Assembly (NCBI RefSeq): GCF_013170845.1
Contig: NZ_CP033367.1
Location: forward strand, 2,171,001-2,235,000
Direction of reading: 5' to 3'
Length of the DNA stretch: 64,000 nucleotides
Source of the DNA: Mesorhizobium loti R88b
GTDB taxonomy: Bacteria > Pseudomonadota > Alphaproteobacteria > Rhizobiales > Rhizobiaceae
Shown here one piece after another: positions 9,435 to 18,068 of the stretch. How positions within the stretch are numbered: position 1 is the stretch's first letter; every line of letters starts with the position of its first letter. The notes under the pieces were generated by a model that saw only the letters and a program-made list of their open reading frames with translations, had not been told where the DNA came from and did no database searches. Position numbers and translations under genes: made by a program.

Positions 9435-9824
9435 ATGGGCGACCGCATCGCAAGGGCTGGTGACTATGTGCTTGGCCTGATGAACGACGCGGAGCGCGAA
9501 CGCGCCGAGCGCGATCTGGAGATAGACCCTGCCTTCCGCGACGCCGTGCTGCAGCTTGCCGAACGCATGCACATGTTCGACCGCGCCGGAAAACCGGGTG
9601 GCCTGCCAGCCAATCATTGGGAATTGGTCACCCAGCGTATCGCGGAATTGCCGCAGATGCGTACGTCCGGGTTGGGCAATTCGCGGTCTCCAGCGGTGAT
9701 CCACAAACTCTCCCAGCCACCGTACGGGGTCGGCGTGCATTCGCTTGGCGGCTGGCGCGGCGCCATCATCGCGATCGTGCTGATCGCGGTCTTCGCGCTC
9801 GGCTATCTCGTCGGTCGGTTATAG
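9435..9824 (+). CDS. Single-pass membrane protein resembling an anti-sigma factor
   Basis: A 129-residue protein whose first 50 residues (GDYVLGLMNDAERERAERDL) resemble the N-terminal segment of RskA-like anti-sigma factors, followed by a linker and one C-terminal membrane segment (about residues 104-125). It has no zinc-binding His/Cys motif and no large extracytoplasmic domain, and no sigma factor gene lies nearby, so a true anti-sigma role is doubtful. The start at 9435 was preferred over an upstream in-frame ATG that would overlap slyX. Its stop overlaps the convergent acetyltransferase stop by six bases. Confidence 0.65.
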   Translation: MGDRIARAGDYVLGLMNDAERERAERDLEIDPAFRDAVLQLAERMHMFDRAGKPGGLPANHWELVTQRIAELPQMRTSGLGNSRSPAVIHKLSQPPYGVGVHSLGGWRGAIIAIVLIAVFALGYLVGRL

Positions 9825-10280
9825 CCGCAGTTCGCGCGCCATCAGCAGCATAGGGTGACCGTCCTGCTCGAACGGCTCGACGACCGTCCAACCAACCCCG
9901 GCATAGAAATCGCGCGCTTCCCACGTATAGAGGTAGAGCCTCTCCACACCGATCGACGAGGCGCGCGATTCGATGGCCGCGACCAGCGCGCGGCCGATCC
10001 CCTTGTTGCGGTGATGGTGATCAACGACCAGCCCCGCCAGCCATGGCGTCAGATCATGCGCGGGCTCCAATTCGTGGCGAACCAGCAGGCATGTGCCGAC
10101 GGGTAAGTTGCCGATTCGGGCCACAAGCGCCTTCTCGAAGCCGTCACCGGCCAACAGCAGGCGGAGCCCATCAGCGTCTTCTTCCGCCGTCCTTGCGCTG
10201 TCCTCGAAAAAGGCGGCAACGCGCAATCGTGCCGCCGCCTCGACGTCGCTTTCGGTCATGGGTTCTATGATCGTCGTCAC
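9819..10280 (-). CDS. GNAT family N-acetyltransferase
   Basis: A 153-residue acetyl-CoA-dependent acyltransferase. The acetyl-CoA loop is visible as HHRNKGIGRALV near residues 95-106, followed by the beta strand and helix typical of the fold (GVERLYLYTWEARDFYAGVGW). Start set at a GTG at 10280 with GAGG upstream; a longer frame would place the start inside the transcription terminator of the BMP gene. It sits between the BMP-family gene and the nucleoside ABC genes on the same strand. The acceptor substrate is unknown. Confidence 0.8.
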   Translation of the reverse strand: MTTIIEPMTESDVEAAARLRVAAFFEDSARTAEEDADGLRLLLAGDGFEKALVARIGNLPVGTCLLVRHELEPAHDLTPWLAGLVVDHHHRNKGIGRALVAAIESRASSIGVERLYLYTWEARDFYAGVGWTVVEPFEQDGHPMLLMARELRL

Positions 10281-10310
10281 TCTTGCCTCGGTGTCTCGCC
10301 AAAGTCCTCC

Positions 10311-10344
10311 AAAAACAAAACCGCCGGGACAAGGCCCGGCGGTT
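10311..10344 (-). terminator. Rho-independent terminator of the BMP-family gene
   Basis: A perfect ten-base stem (AACCGCCGGG at 10319-10328 with 10335-10344) with a six-base loop is followed on the minus strand by TTTTGTTTTT. It lies about 20 bp past the stop of the binding-protein gene. Confidence 0.85.
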
Positions 10345-10364
10345 CGCAAATTGGTGTTAGCCGA

Positions 10365-11354
10365 TCAATAAGGGCAGGCGTTGTCAGCGGTGTAGTCGTG
10401 CACCTGGATCTTGCCGGAGATGATGTCGGCCTTGGCCTTCTCGACCGCCGCCTTCATCTCAGGAGTCACCAGCGCCTTGTTGTTGTCGTCCATGGCGTAG
10501 TCGACGCCGCCCTCCTTGAGGCCGAGGTTCTCGAGACCGCCCTTGAAGGTGCCGTTCTTGCCATCCATGAAGGCGGTGTAGACGGCAACGTCGACGCGCT
10601 TCATCATCGAGGTCAGAACCTTGCCGGGCTGCAGGCCGTTCTGGTTGGAATCGACGCCGATGCCAAGCTTGCCGGCATCCGCCGCCGCCTGGAGCACACC
10701 GACGCCGGTGCCGCCGGCGGCGGCGTAGACCACGTCGGCGCCCTGGTCGATCTGCGTCTTGGCGATCTCGCCGCCCTTGGCCGGATCATTCCAAGCTGCC
10801 GGCGTGTCGCCGGTCATGTTCTGGATGACGTCGGTCGCGCCGGCCGACTTGGCGCCGCCGACATAGCCGCATTCGAACTTGCGGATCAGCGGGATGTCCA
10901 TGCCGCCGATGAAGGCAACCTTCTTCGACTTCGAAGCCATCGCCGCCATGATGCCGACGAGGTAGGAGCCTTCATTCTCCTTGAACACCAGCGAGCGGAC
11001 ATTGGGCAGGTCGACGGCATCGTCGATGATGGCGAAGTTGAGATCGGGATATTCGGCCGCGACCTTCTTCAGCGCATCCTCCCAGGCAAAGCCGGCCATG
11101 ACGATCGGGTTGTGGCCGTCCTCGGCGAAGCGGCGCAGCGCCTGCTCGCGCTGCGAGGCGTTGGACACTTCGAACTCGACATAGGGCGTGCCGGTCTCGG
11201 TCTTGAATTTTTCGGCGCCATGGAAGGCAGCCTCGTTGAAGGATTTGTCGAACTTGCCCCCCAGATCATAGAGGATGGCCGGCTGGACATCCGCGGCGAA
11301 AGCCGGAAGAACCATTGCGGTTGCGGCCAGGAGGCCGAGAACGATACGTTTCAT
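10365..11354 (-). CDS. BMP family nucleoside-binding periplasmic protein
   Basis: Solute receptor for the nucleoside ABC importer. The 329-residue protein has a Sec signal peptide of about 21 residues ending AFA before ADVQPA, with no lipobox cysteine, so it should be soluble in the periplasm. The family signature GGKFDKSFNEAAF follows directly. Start at 11354 gives a normal signal peptide; an upstream in-frame ATG would spoil it. It is separated from the ABC core genes by the acetyltransferase and the divergent slyX pair, and it ends in its own strong terminator, which would allow higher expression than the membrane subunits. Confidence 0.9.
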   Translation of the reverse strand: MKRIVLGLLAATAMVLPAFAADVQPAILYDLGGKFDKSFNEAAFHGAEKFKTETGTPYVEFEVSNASQREQALRRFAEDGHNPIVMAGFAWEDALKKVAAEYPDLNFAIIDDAVDLPNVRSLVFKENEGSYLVGIMAAMASKSKKVAFIGGMDIPLIRKFECGYVGGAKSAGATDVIQNMTGDTPAAWNDPAKGGEIAKTQIDQGADVVYAAAGGTGVGVLQAAADAGKLGIGVDSNQNGLQPGKVLTSMMKRVDVAVYTAFMDGKNGTFKGGLENLGLKEGGVDYAMDDNNKALVTPEMKAAVEKAKADIISGKIQVHDYTADNACPY

Positions 11355-11561
11355 GTGATCCACACCCTGTCGGTTATTTTTTCCGTTACGCACCGCCTGG
11401 CTGCCCGGTTCACCGGCAGCCACGCGACGTCAGCCAGGAGTGTATTCCCCTCCCGCTCTTGGGCAATCTGGCACGGCCCGAAACAAAATTCACGCGGAAT
11501 TTTGACCTTTTGGAAAAGCATGCCACGGGCAAGCTGCGGTGCAGGCCAATGCTTGCGCGCA

Positions 11562-11683
11562 AGAGCGGTTAATCGTTTCACGGAAACGCCGAACCGCTCT
11601 AACTTTTTGTTTTGACGCAATTCCCAAGGGGAAGCGCTTCGCGCTTCTCCCGGGAAAACCGTTTCACACTTTTCCTGGAATTG
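11562..11683. repeat. Rhizobial mosaic intergenic repeat, second element
   Basis: Contains the inverted repeat AGAGCGGTT (11562-11570 with 11592-11600), an inner CGTTTC/GAAACG hairpin, GAAGCGC/GCGCTTC at 11631-11646, and GCAATTCC (11617-11624) with GGAATTGC (11676-11683). It shares AACTTTTTGTTTT with the element at 5264-5363. It lies ten bases past the msrA stop. Confidence 0.6.
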
Positions 11684-11692
11684 CTCTGGCCA

Positions 11693-12355
11693 TCAGGCGG
11701 TGGCGGCCGGCATGGCGCAGGCGATGCCCGTGCCCTTGAGGTTGCAATAGCCGTAAGGGTTCTTCGCCAGATATTGCTGGTGATCGGCCTCGGCGAAGTA
11801 AAAGGCGGGCGCCGGCGCGATCTCGGTGGTGATCCTGCCATGGCCGGCGCCGCACAGCGAGGCTTCGTAGGCAGCGCGCGAGGCGCTCGTCGCCTGGATT
11901 TGTGCATCGCCAAACGTGTAGATCGCGGAGCGGTAGGTGGTGCCGACATCATTGCCCTGGCGCATGCCTTGCGTCGGGTCGTGGCTTTCCCAGAAGAGCT
12001 GCAGAAGTTCGGCATAGGAGACGATCCTGGGGTCGAAGACGACCAGCACCACTTCGGTGTGGCCGGTGAGCCCGGTGCAGGTTTCCTGATAGGTCGGGTT
12101 GGGCGTGATGCCGCCGGCATAGCCGACGGCGGTGACCCAGACGCCTTCGATCTGCCAGAACAGCCGCTCGGCGCCCCAGAAACAGCCGAGCCCGAACATC
12201 GCCGTCTCCAGCCCATCGGGATAGGGGCCCTTGAGCGGCCGTTTCAGGACATGGTGTTTTGATGCGGTCGGGACCGCCTTGGCGCGGCCCGGCAGCGCTT
12301 CGGACGGCTTCGGCAAATGGAGCTTCCTGTTCAGCATGTCGCTGAGAAAGAACAT
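11693..12355 (-). CDS. msrA: Peptide methionine-S-sulfoxide reductase
   Basis: Reduces the S-form of methionine sulfoxide in proteins. The 220-residue protein has the catalytic motif GCFWGAER near residue 56 and the C-terminal NPYGYC segment with a likely recycling cysteine. Residues 1-45 precede the catalytic domain as in many alphaproteobacterial MsrA. No msrB is adjacent. It runs on the same strand as the following small membrane protein gene, 38 bp away. Confidence 0.93.
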   Translation of the reverse strand: MFFLSDMLNRKLHLPKPSEALPGRAKAVPTASKHHVLKRPLKGPYPDGLETAMFGLGCFWGAERLFWQIEGVWVTAVGYAGGITPNPTYQETCTGLTGHTEVVLVVFDPRIVSYAELLQLFWESHDPTQGMRQGNDVGTTYRSAIYTFGDAQIQATSASRAAYEASLCGAGHGRITTEIAPAPAFYFAEADHQQYLAKNPYGYCNLKGTGIACAMPAATA

Positions 12356-12393
12356 GCGCGGCCTTCCTTCCCTGGGTAGCGCTCAAGAATAGG

Positions 12394-12720
12394 TCAGTTG
12401 GTGGCGAATTGGTTGGTGCGCCGCTGCCGGCGGTAGCCGATGGCATAAAGCAGGAAGGCCATCACCGCGAACACGGCAAAGCCCGGCTGGTTGAGCACCC
12501 AGGCGATGGCGCCATCCCACACCAGCGGACTGGCCTTGGCGCGGACGAAGGTTTCGAAAGCCGCCCGCGTGTCCGGCGAGACGGCCAGCCAGCTGGCGTT
12601 GAGCGGGGTCAGTACGAGAGCCGAAGCCGCCACTGTGCGCGTCGTATCGAGCACCGCCATGATGACGGAGACCGACAGCGCGACCATGGCGGCAAGACGA
12701 AAAATAAAGCGAAACATCAA
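12394..12720 (-). CDS. Small membrane protein of unknown function
   Basis: A 108-residue protein with two hydrophobic segments, about residues 7-27 and 80-98, separated by a roughly 45-residue polar loop, and a basic C-terminal tail. A second ATG directly follows the first, so the start may be one codon later. It lies upstream of msrA on the same strand. Not assigned to a family that I recognise. Confidence 0.6.
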   Translation of the reverse strand: MMFRFIFRLAAMVALSVSVIMAVLDTTRTVAASALVLTPLNASWLAVSPDTRAAFETFVRAKASPLVWDGAIAWVLNQPGFAVFAVMAFLLYAIGYRRQRRTNQFATN

Positions 12721-12818
12721 GCTCTCCCCCGGCCGACCCCAGACGTTTCCGGCACCAGCGAGAAATAGAGTGCGCAGCGTCGGCCCGCAACCGCGATACG
12801 CGAATTTGAAAGGCCTCG

Positions 12819-13550
12819 CTATGCCACCGGCTTGCGCTTGCGCCGGTGAACCAGCCAGACGCCAAGAATACCGCCGCCGATGGCGCCGACCACCAGCCCG
12901 CCCAGGCCGAAGAAGGCGGCGAAATAGCCGCAGCCACCTTCGAAGCAGCTAACCTGCGCGACATCGGCGATCACCGATCCGGCCAGGAAGCCGCCCACGG
13001 CGCCGACGGCGGCACCGAGGACGATGCCGAGCAAGGCGGCGGCAATGGAAACCAGGACCGGCGGCGCTTCGGTTTCCGGTTTCGCGTAGACGGTCTCGGC
13101 GCCCGAGCCGTGGCGAAGCAGGTAGATGCAAAGCAGCCCAACGCCGATCTCGATGGCGGTGATGCCGAGGCTCCTGGCGGAGAAGACGAAATCCGGCACG
13201 GCAAGCACATAGGCTTGCCTTGCCAGCACCCAGACGATGAGGGCGATCTGCCAGACGGTGAAATGGCGGGGGAAGCGCGCTGAGCGGCCGAAGGCGAGGC
13301 CGAGCAGGTAAAGCCCCCACAGGATGATGATGACATCCGCGATGAGCCCGCCAAGCAGGAAATAGAGAATCTTGTCCGGCAGGCCGGAATTGCCGACCAG
13401 CCACCAGGCCGACGCCAGGCCATAGACCGACCACGCCATGACGAAGATAAGCCAGCCCACCGGGACATAAGACAGGTCGCCGCCAGGACGCCCGATCGGC
13501 GCCTGTCCACCCGGGATTCCGCTGGCCGGTTGTTCGCTGCTGGATGTCAT
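12819..13550 (-). CDS. Polytopic membrane protein (DUF2569-like), unknown function
   Basis: A 243-residue protein with about six hydrophobic segments and a glycine-rich C-terminal pair that ends in a basic cytoplasmic tail. The N-terminal four-segment part, with WLI..W and short aromatic loops, resembles DUF2569 proteins, but this is a weak resemblance. The upstream frame is open to 13649; the ATG at 13550 removes a basic, non-hydrophobic extension and was preferred. No functional context is evident. Confidence 0.55.
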   Translation of the reverse strand: MTSSSEQPASGIPGGQAPIGRPGGDLSYVPVGWLIFVMAWSVYGLASAWWLVGNSGLPDKILYFLLGGLIADVIIILWGLYLLGLAFGRSARFPRHFTVWQIALIVWVLARQAYVLAVPDFVFSARSLGITAIEIGVGLLCIYLLRHGSGAETVYAKPETEAPPVLVSIAAALLGIVLGAAVGAVGGFLAGSVIADVAQVSCFEGGCGYFAAFFGLGGLVVGAIGGGILGVWLVHRRKRKPVA

Positions 13551-13919
13551 GTCAGGACGATGCCCCCGCAAAGCCTCTTTATCACTCGACAGGTGGCCGG
13601 CGGCGAAGTCAAGCATGGCCGGCCTCGCGGCCTTGCCTGTGCACATCATTCTAGGCGCCGGCGCCTCGAAAACGGCTGCGACGGCGGCCTCGCCAAACGC
13701 TGTGTCGCCGGCAAAGCGAATAGACTGCCGTTATGGCTTGGCATTCGGCGCGGGATCGACTAGATGAGCCCCGCGCCTGTTGCTTCGACGGCTCAGGTGC
13801 CGGGGAAGGATGTCTGCTGGTTGGGCGGCATCCATGGCGCGGAAACTCCGCGTCGCGGCCCCAAGGAGATGCATCTCCCCAACACGCGCGGCGAAACCGG
13901 CTAGCGCGAAGGCAAGGAC
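13551..13919. other. Intergenic region before tRNA-Ser, no gene seen
   Basis: About 370 bp with only short overlapping frames. It should hold the promoters of the divergent membrane-protein gene and of the tRNA; I could not identify a convincing -35/-10 pair. Confidence 0.4.
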
Positions 13920-14009
13920 GGAGAGGTGGCCGAGTGGTTGAAGGCGCACGCCTGGAAAGTGTGTTTACGGGAGACCGTAACGCGGGTTCGAATCCCGCTC
14001 TCTCCGCCA
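13920..14009 (+). tRNA. tRNA-Ser (anticodon GGA)
   Basis: A 90-base class II tRNA with encoded CCA. Acceptor strand GGAGAGG pairs with TCTCTCC; the anticodon stem CACGC pairs with GTGTG around loop CTGGAAA, giving anticodon GGA; a long variable arm and the T arm GCGGG-TTCGAAT-CCCGC follow. Its 3' end is the left attachment site of the island, so the gene remains intact after integration. Confidence 0.95.
13996..14009 (+). repeat. attL core: 3' end of tRNA-Ser
   Basis: The 14 bases CGCTCTCTCCGCCA at the end of the tRNA gene recur exactly and in the same orientation at 60633-60646, next to the integrase gene. Bases on either side differ. Confidence 0.7.
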
Positions 14010-14089
14010 TATCATCAAATAAATCAACAACTTATAGTGAATTTCAGAGCTTACCCGCCAAAGAGCCCATCATGCAGGATGCTATTGAT

Positions 14090-14317
14090 TTAGGCAGCAT
14101 GCGACGGCGTGAGACATCCGGCCGGGGCGCCATTCCCATCATAAGACGATATCTTGGACCCATCGAGATCACAATTCTGGCAAAGGCGGTGAGCGACTAC
14201 TAGGCTGGGGTGAATCTGGCCTTTCTGTGTAGCGCTGTTCTGTAAATCCTTTGCGGCCGCCTCGATCGACGCCGCGCGCGCGTCTTCGATGAATTGCTTA
14301 ATCGCCTCTTCGCTCAT
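14090..14317 (-). CDS. Small hypothetical protein near the island's left end
   Basis: A 75-residue frame starting MSEEAIKQFIEDARAAS, an amphipathic, coding-like N-terminal helix region, divergent from the membrane protein at 14374. The second half (after about residue 40) looks less protein-like, so it may be a truncated gene. It is the first frame inside the island; no family is recognised. Confidence 0.35.
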   Translation of the reverse strand: MSEEAIKQFIEDARAASIEAAAKDLQNSATQKGQIHPSLVVAHRLCQNCDLDGSKISSYDGNGAPAGCLTPSHAA

Positions 14318-14373
14318 GCGGATACCATGCCTTGCGACATGTTATGCTGCCGCACTTTCCGAAGGGGGACACG

Positions 14374-15036
14374 ATGCTGATGCGCGTCTGCTGGTTGTTG
14401 ATTGGGGTCGCAATTGGAGTTGCTGTGACTTTGGCGATCACAAGCCAAACTTGGCTGATCGCAAGCCTTGAATACAATCTGACCTGGGACCGGGGCCGAG
14501 ATTGGGTTGGAGCTTTGTCCGGCTGGGCAGCATTCGTCGCAGCAGCGGCAAGCTTGCCCTATTTGATAGGACAGTGGCGCGAGGCCAAAAAGCAAACGAG
14601 ATTCGTGATCGGCGACGAAGATCCAACCCTCGACGTCATCGAACATTTGAAAGACAAAAACACGCTTGTTATCAGAATAGTGAACTGGAATAGGCGGACG
14701 ATCTTCGTGAAGGACATTGCGGTCGCGTCCAAAACCAAACCCTCGAACATGACGGACCAGGCTGTCGTTTGGGACGCCAAGAACGAAGATGGTGATGTCG
14801 ACGCGAAACTCCCCATTCAGATCAAGGGCTGGGAAGATCGAGCGGCAAGGCCCGGCTTTGCGAGCCTCGATATCCTTCTGATTAGACAAGCAGCCGGTAG
14901 CGAGGAGAACTGGACAGCAGACAGCGTAGTGCCTTTCCCGCAGGATGCGAGCATAGTCGCGACCATTCAGCTGCTGGGCAACGTGCACCGCCTGCTTGAG
15001 CTCACCGCAAACGCGTTTCCTGCAAAAACGCCTTGA
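14374..15036 (+). CDS. Hypothetical protein with two N-terminal membrane segments
   Basis: A 220-residue protein. Residues 5-30 and about 50-65 are hydrophobic; the remainder (from about residue 75) is a soluble beta-rich domain (FVIGDEDPTLDVIEHLKD). Start chosen at the ATG preceded by GGGGGA; an earlier in-frame ATG at 14332 lacks a ribosome site. It is the first well-formed gene inside the island, isolated from neighbours, with lower GC than the flanking core genes, consistent with acquisition. The layout of membrane anchor plus cytosolic beta domain is seen in several small defence or stress proteins, but nothing here identifies a function. Confidence 0.6.
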   Translation: MLMRVCWLLIGVAIGVAVTLAITSQTWLIASLEYNLTWDRGRDWVGALSGWAAFVAAAASLPYLIGQWREAKKQTRFVIGDEDPTLDVIEHLKDKNTLVIRIVNWNRRTIFVKDIAVASKTKPSNMTDQAVVWDAKNEDGDVDAKLPIQIKGWEDRAARPGFASLDILLIRQAAGSEENWTADSVVPFPQDASIVATIQLLGNVHRLLELTANAFPAKTP

Positions 15037-15117
15037 TGTAGGCTCCAGCGCCCGGAGCGCGTTGTCGGATGCGCACGCCGATGTCATCAGTCGTCAAAGC
15101 CAAGGTCAACGACGTCT

Positions 15118-15558
15118 TCAGCAAGGAACCAGTCTTGTGCCAGTTCCCTTTTCGGTCGAATTGGACGAGATAGGACGTGCGCCCACGATCGCGCCAAGCG
15201 CCAACCCGCTGCTGGTGGACGGAACTACATTTCGACCCTTTCTGTCTGGCGCCTTCAGCCGAATTGCGCCTGCGTAACCGTCCCGGATGTCGATAGGCTG
15301 CTCGACCAGATGGTCAAAGTTCTGAAATGAATATTCCAGCCATTCGACCTCGGGAAGCGCGGCCGCCATGTGCACACCAACCTCCAGGAAAGTGTTGCCG
15401 ATGCTGACCGGGATCCCGAGTTCGGCGGCAAGCCATCCGATGCGCATGACATCCGTCACTTGGCCGTGGACATTCAGGATGTCTGCCGCATGGGGATGGA
15501 CACGGACGTCGAGAAGACCTTGTCCATAGGCCATTTGCCCGGCATTTCGTTTGAACAC
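15118..15558 (-). pseudogene. C-terminal remnant of an enolase-superfamily (mandelate racemase-like) gene
   Basis: The frame encodes the last 100 or so residues of a mandelate racemase/muconate-lactonizing-type enzyme: HPHAADILNVHG, ELGIPVSIGNTFLEVG and LEYSFQNFDHLVEQP match the end of the barrel and the return strand. The N-terminal capping domain and all catalytic residues are absent, and the true C-terminus is also altered. It overlaps in a different frame with the 3' end of the lysR gene, marking a deletion junction near 15555. Confidence 0.7.
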
Positions 15559-16442
15559 TGCTTAAGGCGCTCGATCATCCAACGGCCCGCGGGTCCCGGA
15601 GGTGAGGCGATTGGGTAGATGGCCGATATCGGCAGCTCAAGTCCGCCCCGTGGTATATCTTGGATCGAAAGTTCAACAAGCCGCCCCTCGGCGATGTCCT
15701 TCCCGACGACGTGGAGCGGCATGCCACCCCAACCCAGCCCGCTGATGAGAAAGGCGTGCTTGGCAAACAGGTCAGCCAACCGCCAGGTTGAAGGCGATAT
15801 GACTCCGATCTCCCTCCCGGCTGATAGATCGGATCGATCAGTGAGCACCAGTTGAACGTGTCGCGCCAGCTCATCCCGTGGAATGAGGCCACCATACGCC
15901 GCCAGCGGATGGTTTGCAGCCGCGACCATGACAAAGTCAACGCTGGTGACGCGCTCGGCCACAAGGCCAGAGGGCAGTACTGGCAGAGATCCAACGATGC
16001 CGAAGCTTGCGCGACCATCCATGACGGGTTGCACCGCGCCGCCGAGCGCCTCGACAAGTAGCCGCAAAGGTGTGGCGGGGAATTGTCCGCGGAACTCGTG
16101 AGCGACCTCGGCAATCGCGGTGATCGGAAAGAAGACGTCGATCACCGCAGCCAGCTCCGCCTCCAGCCCGCCTGATATTCCCTTCGCGCGTGCCTTCATG
16201 CCATCAACGCCGGACACGACAGCCCGCGCGTCGGCAAGAAGCACACCACCTTCGGTCGTCAGCCGCGGATATCGAGCGCTGCGGTCGAACAGCGTTACCC
16301 CAAGCTGCGTTTCCAAGTTGGCCATGGTTTCGCTGACGGCAGACTGGGTTCGCCTTAGGCGCCGGGCCGCAGCAGAGAAGCTTCCTTCGTCAGCCGCGGC
16401 AACAAAAGTCCGCAGTTGGTCAAGAGATAGACCATCAAGCAC
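15474..16442 (-). CDS. LysR family transcriptional regulator
   Basis: A 322-residue regulator with the N-terminal winged helix (LDQLRTFVAAADEGSFSAAA, residues 6-60) and a periplasmic-binding-like effector domain from about residue 90. The final 25 residues read into a remnant of another gene and are probably not native; family members end near GPAGRWMIERL. It is divergent from the pirin gene, 438 bp away, and is the likely regulator of the pirin-hydrolase set. The intergenic region has an inverted repeat at 16609-16631. Confidence 0.87.
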   Translation of the reverse strand: MLDGLSLDQLRTFVAAADEGSFSAAARRLRRTQSAVSETMANLETQLGVTLFDRSARYPRLTTEGGVLLADARAVVSGVDGMKARAKGISGGLEAELAAVIDVFFPITAIAEVAHEFRGQFPATPLRLLVEALGGAVQPVMDGRASFGIVGSLPVLPSGLVAERVTSVDFVMVAAANHPLAAYGGLIPRDELARHVQLVLTDRSDLSAGREIGVISPSTWRLADLFAKHAFLISGLGWGGMPLHVVGKDIAEGRLVELSIQDIPRGGLELPISAIYPIASPPGPAGRWMIERLKQCSNEMPGKWPMDKVFSTSVSIPMRQTS

Positions 16443-16608
16443 GTTGCTTTCCTTCTATCGAGCTAACCGATGGATCTGCTAAAAATATCCAGGCTGCTCC
16501 TATTTATGCAAGAGTACGACTGACCCGTCAACGCTGAGCCGAGACGATCTTCGGCGGCAAAGAGTGCCGGCCAACTGAAGTGCCGACCACGGATGCTTCC
16601 ATGATTCA

Positions 16609-16631
16609 ATCCATCGCTGAATCCGATGGAT
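16609..16631. promoter_or_regulatory. Inverted repeat, candidate LysR site
   Basis: ATCCATCG (16609-16616) and CGATGGAT (16624-16631) form a perfect eight-base dyad with a seven-base spacer in the lysR-pirin intergenic region. LysR regulators bind interrupted dyads. It lies 160-250 bp from either gene, farther than usual. The rest of the 16443-16880 gap shows no gene. Confidence 0.35.
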
Positions 16632-16880
16632 AGTATCGTGACATACCGGCTTTCCCGGCACGTGCGATGGTGGCATTACGATCCTTAGACGCAATCGACA
16701 AATTCAACCAAACCCCGAGCCGACCCATGGGCGGTGCAACAAATTCGCCTGTGAAGGTGGCGGGTTCGCAACACCAGCACTATCGGCCTGTACCTCAACG
16801 TCTTTGTTGAGATGAACATGCGCTTTGGAGCGAGATCACTGCGCGACAGCGCCGAATTGAACTCTACAATGGAGGCGGCA

Positions 16881-17810
16881 ATGACTGTTACGAGTGCCCT
16901 GCAAGACTCGGCAGTGGAACATTTGATCCTTCCGCCTGTTCGCGATCTGGGTGATGGGTTCAAGGTTCGCCGTGCGCTCCCATCGGCACAGCGCCGCACG
17001 GTTGGTCCTTTCATTTTCCTCGATCATTTCGGACCGGTGGTGTTTCGAGAAGGGGCTGGCCTGAATGTCCGCCCCCATCCCCATATCGGCCTGTCGACCC
17101 TCACCTACCTGCTCGAAGGCGAAATGGTTCATCGAGACAGCATCGGGAGCGTTGAGACGGTCCGTCCCGGTGACGTGAACTGGATGACAGCGGGTAGCGG
17201 CATCGTCCACTCCGAGCGCTCACCCGCGAAATTGCAGGCTCAAGGTGGAACGATGTTCGGCCAGCAAATCTGGGTCGCCTTGCCCAAGGCGCTCGAAGAA
17301 ATGCAGCCGGGTTTCTCCAATCACGCCAACGGCACTCTGCCCAGGCTCCAGGCCGACGGAGCCTCGCTCACCGTCGTTGCGGGCAGTGCGTTCGGAGAAC
17401 GCTCGCCGGTGCCGGTCTATTCGGACCTGATGTATGTCGACGCCGTGCTCCAGCCTGGCGCGCGGTTGCAAGTGCCCACGGATCATATCGAGCGGGCCGT
17501 GTTTGTCGTCTCTGGCGAGATTGAAGTCGCCGGCCAGACAGGAACATTCGGCGAAGCGCAGTTTGTCGTCTTCAAGCCTGGCGCGGAGATCATCGTGAGC
17601 ACACGCGGCGGAGCGCATCTGATGCTGGTCGGCGGCGAACCTTTTCCCGAGCAACGTCACGTCTACTGGAACTTCGTTTCGAGTTCCAAGGATCGGATCG
17701 AGCAAGCGAAGGACGACTGGCGGCAGGGCCGCTTCCCCGAAGTCGCTGGCGAAACGGAGTTCATTCCGTTGCCGCCAGAGCCTACGCAGGTCGAGTCTGC
17801 CGGCTCATGA
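16881..17810 (+). CDS. Pirin family protein
   Basis: A 309-residue bicupin. The N-terminal cupin has the metal-binding motif RPHPHIGLST near residue 70 with further histidine at EMVHRDS and SGIVHSE, as in the iron-dependent quercetin 2,3-dioxygenase-like pirins. The C-terminal pirin domain (QTGTFGEAQFVVFKPG) follows. Start set at the ATG preceded by GGAGG with five-base spacing; an upstream in-frame ATG at 16812 lacks one. It is first of a plus-strand group with an isochorismatase-like hydrolase, an ABM protein and DUF1622. Enzymatic activity is possible but not shown by sequence. Confidence 0.9.
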   Translation: MTVTSALQDSAVEHLILPPVRDLGDGFKVRRALPSAQRRTVGPFIFLDHFGPVVFREGAGLNVRPHPHIGLSTLTYLLEGEMVHRDSIGSVETVRPGDVNWMTAGSGIVHSERSPAKLQAQGGTMFGQQIWVALPKALEEMQPGFSNHANGTLPRLQADGASLTVVAGSAFGERSPVPVYSDLMYVDAVLQPGARLQVPTDHIERAVFVVSGEIEVAGQTGTFGEAQFVVFKPGAEIIVSTRGGAHLMLVGGEPFPEQRHVYWNFVSSSKDRIEQAKDDWRQGRFPEVAGETEFIPLPPEPTQVESAGS

Positions 17811-18068
17811 CCTCGCAAGGTGGCACGATGGAAATCGGTATCGACAAGTTTCGCCGCAATTTTCTCTGGCATGCCTCGGGTAGAGCGCCGCAGCGCGGTG
17901 GACATCCAGAATGCATTCCTGGCGGCCAAGGTGGTCATGGCGGTGTCTGATACTGGATCAGTCCACAGTCATTGGCGAGAAACGGCTTGAGTTGGCAGTC
18001 GTGGTCGAGCGCGCGCCTCTTCAGCTTGATCGGACCCATCTAAAAATATCAATCGATCGGAGAAGTAA

